Under the pieces are notes generated by a model that saw only the letters and a program-made list of their open reading frames with translations, had not been told where the DNA came from and made no database searches. A stretch of 18,403 bases of DNA from Pseudomonadota bacterium (GTDB lineage: Bacteria > Pseudomonadota > Alphaproteobacteria > Caulobacterales > Caulobacteraceae), in NCBI GenBank assembly GCA_023433655.1, contig JAEYUE010000285.1, positions 1-18,403 on the forward strand, in the 5' to 3' direction. The translations under genes were made by a program, and so were the position numbers. Of this stretch, positions 13,557 through 18,403 are shown one piece after another. How positions within the stretch are numbered: position 1 is the stretch's first letter; each line of letters opens with the position of its first letter.

Positions 13557-13590
13557 AAACGCGCCCGGGGTCAGCTCCGGGCGCGTTTTT
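13557..13590 (+). terminator. intrinsic terminator after the Ala-rich lipoprotein gene
   Basis: AAACGCGCCCGG (13557-13568) pairs perfectly with CCGGGCGCGTTT (13577-13588), a 12-bp stem with an 8-nt loop, and the 3' arm runs into TTTTT (13586-13590). It ends transcription of the plus-strand lipoprotein. Read on the other strand it follows the ygfZ stop (13595) but has only a three-T tail, so it may work weakly in both directions. Confidence 0.9.
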
Positions 13591-13594
13591 CGTT

Positions 13595-14383
13595 TCAGAG
13601 GCCTGTCCAGTCGGGGCGCCGGACCGTGACCGGACGCCCCTCCACCGTCAGGGGGCCCTCCAGCCGGTCGAGCCGGAGCAGGGCCATGGCCGCGCCCTCG
13701 AGGCCGCTCAGCACCTCGCCCGCACGCAGGTCGCCGTTCAGCACCTCGGCGCCGAAGGGCGGGGGCGGGCCGTCGAAGGCCAAGGGCAGCATGCGGTTGC
13801 GGATGGCGCCGCGGCGCTTCATGCGCGAGGTGGTCTCCTGGCCGACGAAACAGCCCTTCTGGAAGTCGATGCCGTTGAGGAGGTCGAAGTTGGCCTCGAT
13901 CGGATAGGTCTTGTCGGACGGGGCGTCGACCGTGGGGTCGGGGACGCCGAGGGCGAGGCGGTGGGCCTGCCAGTCGGCTTCGGTGGAGTCGGTCGCCATG
14001 TCGCCGCCGTAGCGGCGGCCGCCCAGCGCCGGCAGGCGGGGATCGGTGGTGAAGCCCTCCACGATGTCGGGCCAGCAGACGAACACCGGGCGGTCGTCGG
14101 CCTCGACCGCGACGTCGGCGCGGAGCCTGTACATCGCCAGGCGCTGCAGCAGGGCGTCGCGACGGTCGGCCGCGACGTCGAGGAGGACGCCGCCGGCCTC
14201 GCCCTTCAGGAAAAGGTCGAACATCAGACGGCCGGGCGGGGAGAGCAGGGCGCCGAAGCGCAGTTCGCCCTCGGCGAGGGTCTCGACGTCCTGGGTCAGC
14301 AGATTGTGCAGGAAGGGCCGGGCGTCGGGGCCGGAGACGCGGATCAGGGCGCGGCTGTCGAGGCGGGCGATGCGAGAGGTCAT
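13595..14383 (-). CDS. ygfZ: folate-binding protein YgfZ
   Basis: A 262-residue tetrahydrofolate-binding protein of the GcvT-like fold (YgfZ/IBA57 family). It supports assembly or repair of certain Fe-S enzymes, including MiaB-type tRNA modification in E. coli. The family signature K-G-C-[FY]-x-G-Q-E is present as Lys176 to Glu183 (KGCFVGQE), with the conserved Cys178. It is preceded by YPIEANFDLLNGIDFQ and the N-terminal IRVSGPDARPFLHNLLTQD, in the expected order. Length fits (E. coli protein is 326, alphaproteobacterial ones are shorter). The ATG at 14383 fits the family start. It is divergent from the GT9 gene with 84 bp between them. Confidence 0.92.
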   Translation of the reverse strand: MTSRIARLDSRALIRVSGPDARPFLHNLLTQDVETLAEGELRFGALLSPPGRLMFDLFLKGEAGGVLLDVAADRRDALLQRLAMYRLRADVAVEADDRPVFVCWPDIVEGFTTDPRLPALGGRRYGGDMATDSTEADWQAHRLALGVPDPTVDAPSDKTYPIEANFDLLNGIDFQKGCFVGQETTSRMKRRGAIRNRMLPLAFDGPPPPFGAEVLNGDLRAGEVLSGLEGAAMALLRLDRLEGPLTVEGRPVTVRRPDWTGL

Positions 14384-14450
14384 CCGATCCAGATAGGGCC
14401 TCTCGCGCCTGTGGACCACAGCGGTTGATCGCTGCTGGTGCGGCGAGAAT

Positions 14451-14460
14451 CCGTATACGG
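14451..14460. promoter_or_regulatory. 10-bp palindrome beside a GANTC site in the ygfZ/GT9 divergent region
   Basis: CCGTATACGG is a perfect palindrome 7 bp before the GT9 ATG. The GAATC at 14447-14451 matches the GANTC methylation site of CcrM used in Caulobacterales. A further short palindrome, TGTGG-A-CCACA, lies at 14410-14420. Any of these might be a regulator site. GTATAC could also be part of a -10 box, though it would leave a very short leader. Confidence 0.3.
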
Positions 14461-14467
14461 TCCAACC

Positions 14468-15433
14468 ATGACGGGCCGGTTTCCCATCCTGTACATCGCC
14501 GAGGCGGGCGCGCAGGACGCGGTGCTGTCCAGCGGGGTGCTGGCGTATCTGGTCGAGGCCATGCCGCAGGCGCGGTTCACCGTGGTCGGCTCGCCCGCCA
14601 GCGCGCCCCTGTTCGCCGACACGCCGCGGCTGGACCGCTTGCTGGTGCTGGAGAAGGAGAGCCGGCTCGACTGGTTCGGCCTGTGGAACCAGGTGCGGTC
14701 GACGCGCTGGGGGCTGGTCGTTGACATGCGCGGGTCGAAGCTGTCGGGGCGGCTGAAGCGGCAGAAGCGGGCCGTGCGCGGCGAGCGCGAGCCGGGCGTG
14801 CACGCCGTCGAACTGGCGGCCCGCGTGCTGCAGCTGGAAGAGGTTCCGGCGCCGCGGCTGTTCGTCTCCGAGGCGACGCAGTCCGCCGTCGACGCTTTGA
14901 TCCCGCCGGCCGACGGGCCGACCCTGGCCGTCGGGCCGGGCGCGGAATGGATGGGCCGGCAATGGCCCGCCGAACGGTTCGCCAAGGTCGCCTCCAGCCT
15001 CGTCGGCGAGGGCGGGCCGCTGGAGGGCGGCCGGGTGCTGGTGGTCGGCGCCGAGGCCGACCGTGACGCCGCCCATGTCATCCGCCTGTCGCTGCCGCGC
15101 CATCGGACGATCGAACTTCAGGGCCGGCTCAGCCCGCTGCAGGTGGTGGCCGCCGTGGGGCGCTGCCCCCTCTATCTGGGCGGCGACTCGCTCTGGACCG
15201 ACCTGGCGGTGGCCTCCGGGACCCCGGTGGTGGCGGCCTACGGTCCCTCGGACGAGGCCGAGCGGGGGCCGTGGAACGGGATCGCGGTGCGCGGACCGCG
15301 TTCCGTGGACGAATACCGCAAGATCGATCCGCGCCTCGACCAGGCCATCCTGCACATGAACGACCTGCCGGCCGAGCGCGTCCTCAAGGCGGCTCGCAAA
15401 CTGCTGGCCGAGCGCGTAAACGCCGGGGCATGA
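14468..15433 (+). CDS. glycosyltransferase family 9 protein (heptosyltransferase-like)
   Basis: A 321-residue GT9-type glycosyltransferase, similar to ADP-heptose:LPS heptosyltransferases that act on lipid A-core at the inner face of the cytoplasmic membrane. The GT-B layout shows an N-terminal domain ending near residue 145. The C-terminal nucleotide-sugar domain begins with LAVGPGAEWMGRQWPAERFA (about 154-173) and contains GGDSLWTDLAVASGTPVVAAYGPSDE (from about 238), the counterpart of the 'GNDTG..H.A...G.P.V..FGPT' motif. The acceptor and donor sugars are not readable. The ATG at 14468 has no strong Shine-Dalgarno. The stop overlaps the dihydroorotase start as ATGA, an unusual pairing of envelope and pyrimidine genes. 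Confidence 0.85.
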   Translation: MTGRFPILYIAEAGAQDAVLSSGVLAYLVEAMPQARFTVVGSPASAPLFADTPRLDRLLVLEKESRLDWFGLWNQVRSTRWGLVVDMRGSKLSGRLKRQKRAVRGEREPGVHAVELAARVLQLEEVPAPRLFVSEATQSAVDALIPPADGPTLAVGPGAEWMGRQWPAERFAKVASSLVGEGGPLEGGRVLVVGAEADRDAAHVIRLSLPRHRTIELQGRLSPLQVVAAVGRCPLYLGGDSLWTDLAVASGTPVVAAYGPSDEAERGPWNGIAVRGPRSVDEYRKIDPRLDQAILHMNDLPAERVLKAARKLLAERVNAGA

Positions 15434-16761
15434 CCCGCACCTATGACCTGATCGTTCGCGGCGGCGACGTCGCCAACCACGCCGGGCACGGCCGCGCCGA
15501 CGTCGGCGTGATCGACGGCCGCATCGCCTTCATCGGCGACCTGTCGCAGGCCTCGGCCGGCGAGAGCTTCGACGCCGCCGGCCTGACCGTCCTGCCGGGC
15601 GTCATCGACACCCAGGTGCATTTCCGCGAGCCGGGGCTGGAGTGGAAGGAAGACCTCGAGACCGGTTCGCGCGCGGCGGCGCTGGGCGGCGTCACCGCCG
15701 TGTTCGAGATGCCGAACACCGAGCCCAACACCACCGATCCGGACACGCTGCAGGACAAGCTGGACCGGGCGCGGGACCGGATGTGGACCGACCACGCCTT
15801 CTACATCGGCGGCACCCACGAGAACGCCCGCTTCCTCGGCGAGCTGGAGCGGCTGCCGGGCTGCTGCGGGGTCAAGGTGTTCATGGGCGCCTCGACCGGC
15901 ACCCTGCTGGTCGCCGACGACGAGGGGGTGCGCGAGGTGCTGCGCCATGTGAAGCGCCGCGCCACCTTCCATTCCGAGGACGAATACCGCCTCGCCGAGC
16001 GCCGTCCCCTGGCCCGGGCCGGCGACTGGACCAGCCATCCCGAGGTGCGCGACCCCGAGAGCGCCATACTGTCGACCCGCCGCCTCGTCCGGCTGGCGCA
16101 GGAGACCGGCGCCCGCATCCACGTGCTGCACGTCACCACGGCGGAGGAGATCGACTTCCTCAGCCATCACAAGGACGTCGCCACGGTCGAGGTCACGCCG
16201 CAGCACCTGACCCTCGACGGCGACGAGGCCTACGAGCGGCTCAAGGGGCTGGCGCAGATGAACCCGCCGATCCGCAATGCGCCGCACATCGCCGGCCTGT
16301 GGCGCGGCATCGAGCAGGGCGTCGCCGACGTGCTCGGCTCCGACCACGCCCCGCATACGCTGGAGGAGAAGGCGCGGCCCTATCCGGCCTCGCCCTCGGG
16401 CATGCCCGGCGTGCAGACCCTTGTCCCGGTGATGCTGACGCACGTCGCCAACGGCCGCCTGACGCTCGACCGCTTCATCGATCTGACCTCGCATGGGGCC
16501 AATCGCGTGTTCGGCATCGCCGGCAAGGGCCGCATGGCCGAGGGTTACGACGCCGACCTGACCATCGTGGACCTGAAGGCGAAGCATGTGCTGAGGCACG
16601 CGGACATGGCCACCCGCTCGGGCTGGACCCCGTTCGACGGCATGGAGTGCACCGGCAAGGCCATGGCCACCATCGTCCGCGGCCGGGTGGTCATGCGCGA
16701 CGGCGAGCTGCAGGGGGCGGCCCACGGCCGCCCGGTGCGGTTCCAGGAGACCCTGGCCTGA
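15430..16761 (+). CDS. pyrC: dihydroorotase (class I-like) with Gln in place of the first metal His
   Basis: A 443-residue amidohydrolase that closes carbamoyl aspartate to dihydroorotate in pyrimidine synthesis. VIDTQVHFREPG (58-69) is the metal-site start: the normal HxH is Gln62-Val-His64, with substrate-binding Arg66. The other metal ligands are present: Lys149 in GVKVFMG (the carbamylated Lys), His181 in ATFHSED, His234 in HVLHVTT, and Asp305 in GSDHAPH. KEDLETGSRAAALGGVTAVFEMPNT is strongly family-like. The Gln seems to be a feature of a whole alphaproteobacterial group as far as I recall, so the gene is probably functional. The ATG at 15430 overlaps the GT9 stop (ATGA). Hydantoinase or allantoinase activity is an alternative. 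Confidence 0.88.
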   Translation: MTRTYDLIVRGGDVANHAGHGRADVGVIDGRIAFIGDLSQASAGESFDAAGLTVLPGVIDTQVHFREPGLEWKEDLETGSRAAALGGVTAVFEMPNTEPNTTDPDTLQDKLDRARDRMWTDHAFYIGGTHENARFLGELERLPGCCGVKVFMGASTGTLLVADDEGVREVLRHVKRRATFHSEDEYRLAERRPLARAGDWTSHPEVRDPESAILSTRRLVRLAQETGARIHVLHVTTAEEIDFLSHHKDVATVEVTPQHLTLDGDEAYERLKGLAQMNPPIRNAPHIAGLWRGIEQGVADVLGSDHAPHTLEEKARPYPASPSGMPGVQTLVPVMLTHVANGRLTLDRFIDLTSHGANRVFGIAGKGRMAEGYDADLTIVDLKAKHVLRHADMATRSGWTPFDGMECTGKAMATIVRGRVVMRDGELQGAAHGRPVRFQETLA

Positions 16762-16770
16762 CGGGAACTT

Positions 16771-16796
16771 CCTGACTCCCCGGCGATTCCGTCAGG
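16771..16796. promoter_or_regulatory. inverted repeat with two GANTC sites upstream of the 59-aa gene
   Basis: CCTGAC (16771-16776) and GTCAGG (16791-16796) are an inverted repeat with a 14-nt spacer. Two GANTC-type sites, GACTC (16774-16778) and GATTC (16785-16789), lie 11 bp apart, about one helical turn. The layout fits a regulator site or a hairpin between pyrC and the small gene. There is no T run, so a terminator is less likely. Confidence 0.35.
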
Positions 16797-16812
16797 GCGA
16801 AAGGAGCTTCCC

Positions 16813-16992
16813 ATGAGCAAGCGCGAACTGATCGAGCCTACCCCCGGCGACAAGCGGTACGCCCGTCGCGACGACGAGGGCCGCTTCACCGAGATGGTCG
16901 ACGTCGGCAAGTCGCTGTCGCAGGACCAGAAGCGGCAGGCGAAGCATGAGGCGCCCAAGGGCCAGGGCGACCGCGGCGACCGCCGCCACTGA
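16813..16992 (+). CDS. conserved small 'ELIEP..GDKRY' protein
   Basis: A 59-residue protein that begins MSKRELIEPTPGDKRYARRD and continues DEGRFTEMVDVGKSLSQDQK, ending in the basic GQGDRGDRRH. Very similar small proteins occur in many alphaproteobacteria, where they are annotated as hypothetical; this is from memory, not a search. It is charged and hydrophilic throughout with no signal or membrane segment, so it should be cytosolic and possibly disordered. The ATG at 16813 is preceded by AAGGAG (16801-16806) with a 6-base spacing, a strong ribosome binding site. It lies 51 bp after pyrC and may be on its transcript or have its own promoter. Confidence 0.85.
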   Translation: MSKRELIEPTPGDKRYARRDDEGRFTEMVDVGKSLSQDQKRQAKHEAPKGQGDRGDRRH

Positions 16993-17014
16993 CTTTGTGG
17001 AGCGGCATCCGGGC

Positions 17015-17037
17015 CGGGCCGGACTGGGTCCGACCCG
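17015..17037. terminator. possible hairpin between convergent genes
   Basis: CGGGCCGGAC (17015-17024) pairs with GTCCGACCCG (17028-17037) except for one mismatch, with a 3-nt loop. It lies between the ends of the 59-aa gene and the convergent hydrolase. No T run follows on either strand, so any terminator role would be non-canonical. Confidence 0.35.
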
Positions 17038-17049
17038 ACCGGTATCACT

Positions 17050-17976
17050 CTAGCGCGGCTGAAGGATGAAGCCGGCGACGGCGTCGACGACGCCGGGGGC
17101 CAGCGGCAGGGCCGGATCGCTGTAGGTGGCGATGTTGGCTGCGCGGTCCGCCGGCGCGACCTTCAGCACGTGGTTGACGCCGTCCCACAGCACCAGCTTC
17201 GCGTCCGGCCGGGCCGCCGCCAGCGCTTCGGCGTCGGCGACCGTGGTCTGGAGGTCGGTCACGCCCTGTCCGATCATCACCGGCCCGTCCCAGGCGGCGA
17301 TCAGGGCGGCGGGGTCGAGCTGCAGCCACGAGATCAGATAGGGCTGCACCGAGGGCCGCAGCAGGGCCGCCAGCATCGGCGGGGTGTCGTCGACGGTGCG
17401 GCCGGCCTCCAGTTCGGCGAGGGCGTGGAAGGCCTGGCTGCGCAGGGGCTCGGGCAGCTGAGGGCCGAGCTGCTCCTCCAGCACCACCCGGGCCGGGCGG
17501 CCGGCGCCGGACAGCAGCACCAGGCCGCAGACGCCGGGAGGGTCGTCCGCCGTGGCGGCGAGCGCGACCAGCGCGCCTTCGCTGTGCCCGATCAGCCAGG
17601 CGCAGGGCTGGCCGGTGCGGGCGGCGGCCTCGGCCGCCCAGGCGCGGGCGTCCTCGACATAGTGGGAGAAGCGCAGGTCCGTTTCGGAGACGGCGGCCGA
17701 GGCGCTTTGGGCGATGCCGCGCTTGTCCGCCCGCAAGGTGGCGATCCCTTCCCCGGCCAGCCCCTCGGCCAGCAGCCGATAGGTTCCGGCGGCGATGCCC
17801 AGAGCGCTGTTCCCGTCGCGGTCGGTTGGACCCGAGCCGGGCAGGATGACGGCCACGGCGCGCGGATCGTCAGGCGTCAGCAGGGTCCCGTGCAGGGGCG
17901 CGGGTTCGGTCGGCAGGGTCACCTCGATGGCGACCGGATCGGCCATCAGGGCGGCGGCGAGGAACAGGCTGAGCAT
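17050..17976 (-). CDS. secreted alpha/beta hydrolase
   Basis: A 308-residue alpha/beta-hydrolase-fold protein with a short export signal (MLSLFLAAALMA, mature from about Asp13). The nucleophile is Ser132 in GHSEGA. The acid is in IGQGVTDLQTTV and the base His is in WDGVNHVLK, in the usual order. ILPGSGPTDRDGNS (44-57) forms the oxyanion segment, and ATLRADKRGIAQS is typical of a group of bacterial hydrolases close to YbfF/BAAT-like and DUF3887-linked esterases. The substrate is unknown. The ATG at 17976 has AAAGGAG about 7 bases upstream. It follows the SdpI-family gene after 23 bp on the same strand and so is probably co-transcribed with it. Confidence 0.87.
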   Translation of the reverse strand: MLSLFLAAALMADPVAIEVTLPTEPAPLHGTLLTPDDPRAVAVILPGSGPTDRDGNSALGIAAGTYRLLAEGLAGEGIATLRADKRGIAQSASAAVSETDLRFSHYVEDARAWAAEAAARTGQPCAWLIGHSEGALVALAATADDPPGVCGLVLLSGAGRPARVVLEEQLGPQLPEPLRSQAFHALAELEAGRTVDDTPPMLAALLRPSVQPYLISWLQLDPAALIAAWDGPVMIGQGVTDLQTTVADAEALAAARPDAKLVLWDGVNHVLKVAPADRAANIATYSDPALPLAPGVVDAVAGFILQPR

Positions 17977-17999
17977 GGCGGGCTCCTTTGGCGGAGGGG

Positions 18000-18403
18000 T
18001 CAGAAGGGCTGGCGGTCGGGATCGGTGCGCCACACGCGCCAGCTTTCGACGACGGCGAGCAGGGCGGCGAGCAGCACCGCGCCGATCAGGAACCGGTGGC
18101 CGAGGGGCTGGGGGGCGACGGGCGCGGCGGCGAGGCCGACGAGGCCGATCAGGAAGAACAGTCGCCCGGCGAGGCGGTTGGATCGTTCCCAGGCGAGGCG
18201 GCTCTTGTAGCTCCACGGGGTGCGGACGCCGGCGATGGGGTTGGCGCCCACCCGGCCGAGGACGGCGCCGATGAGCAGGAAGAGGGCGGCGAGGCCCGCC
18301 ATGGGGACGGCCGAACCCAGCGAGGTCAGACCGGTCACGCTGGACACGCCGGCGAACAGGGTGGCTCCGCAGAAGCTGATCAGGACCAGCACCTGTCCGA
18401 AAC
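18000..18403 (-). CDS. SdpI family membrane protein, N-terminus off the window
   Basis: The C-terminal 133 residues of an integral membrane protein; the frame stays open through the right edge. Hydrophobic helices are visible at roughly residues 3-21 (VLVLISFCGATLFAGV), 33-49 (MAGLAALFLLIGAVLG), 76-92 (GRLFFLIGLVGLAAAPV) and 101-120 of the visible part. The diagnostic SdpI/YhfL-type loop is ANPIAGVRTPWSYKSRLAWERSNRLAGR. In Bacillus, SdpI gives immunity to the SdpC toxin, but the family is wide and most members outside Firmicutes have unknown roles. The start lies beyond position 18403; a GTG at 18392 is internal. It sits 23 bp upstream of the hydrolase gene. Confidence 0.85.
   Translation of the reverse strand, partial: FGQVLVLISFCGATLFAGVSSVTGLTSLGSAVPMAGLAALFLLIGAVLGRVGANPIAGVRTPWSYKSRLAWERSNRLAGRLFFLIGLVGLAAAPVAPQPLGHRFLIGAVLLAALLAVVESWRVWRTDPDRQPF

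Noticed and set aside
15238..16725. Minus-strand frame of 495 codons opposite dihydroorotase
   Set aside because: Same artefact; no recognisable motif and no start with a ribosome binding site.
1..18403. CRISPR array, insertion sequence or prophage
   Set aside because: No regularly spaced repeats, no transposase, terminal repeats or phage genes seen on either strand; coding density and codon bias are uniform.

Overview
The window is GC-rich, gene-dense bacterial chromosome, 18.4 kb, from what looks like an alphaproteobacterium of the Caulobacterales, probably Brevundimonas or a close relative. This is inferred from the strongly GC-biased third codon positions, the gene content (UbiD, DUF3297, DUF3606, a conserved 59-aa 'ELIEP..GDKRY' protein, the Gln-variant dihydroorotase) and the tight ATGA/GTGA gene overlaps. 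No 16S gene or other decisive marker is present. There is no sign of an integrase, transposase, phage gene or CRISPR array. It reads as core or stable accessory chromosome, and long antisense reading frames are a by-product of the base composition.

Left part (1-5000). On the minus strand lie ubiD (cut by the left edge; ubiquinone synthesis), a small XRE-type regulator, an aldo/keto reductase, a secreted DUF1579-like protein and an alpha/beta hydrolase. A plus-strand DUF3297 gene follows and converges, 2 bp apart, on a lipoprotein built from two copies of a META/HslJ-like domain.

Middle part (5000-11900), mostly plus strand. A secreted M28 metallopeptidase is followed after 13 bp by tRNA-Leu(UAA). 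48 bp further on begins a three-gene, translationally overlapping DNA-repair operon: an AAG/Mpg-type 3-methyladenine glycosylase, a stand-alone LigC-type ATP-dependent DNA ligase and AlkB. Together these offer excision, sealing and direct reversal of alkylation damage, and this is the most system-like object in the window. After a convergent DUF3606 gene come pyruvate kinase, whose residues predict a K+-independent enzyme and whose leader contains two stem-loops, and an orphan D12-class adenine DNA methyltransferase whose ribosome binding site lies inside a predicted cUUCGg-capped hairpin. A small membrane protein ends this run and shares a CTAG stop/stop overlap with rnhB.

Right part (11900-18403). 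Minus strand: a second 3-methyladenine glycosylase (tag) overlapping rnhB (RNase HII with a basic N-terminal tail). Plus strand: an Ala-rich acidic lipoprotein with a strong ribosome binding site and a clear intrinsic terminator. Minus strand: ygfZ (folate-binding Fe-S/tRNA-modification factor). Plus strand: a GT9 glycosyltransferase overlapping a class I dihydroorotase in which the first metal-binding His is Gln, then the 59-aa conserved protein. Minus strand: an SdpI-family membrane protein (cut by the right edge) followed by a secreted alpha/beta hydrolase.

All gaps between genes are shorter than 300 bp. The biological theme that recurs is DNA maintenance: Mpg, ligase, AlkB, Tag, RNase HII and the adenine methylase, six genes within about 6.6 kb, only some of them in one operon.
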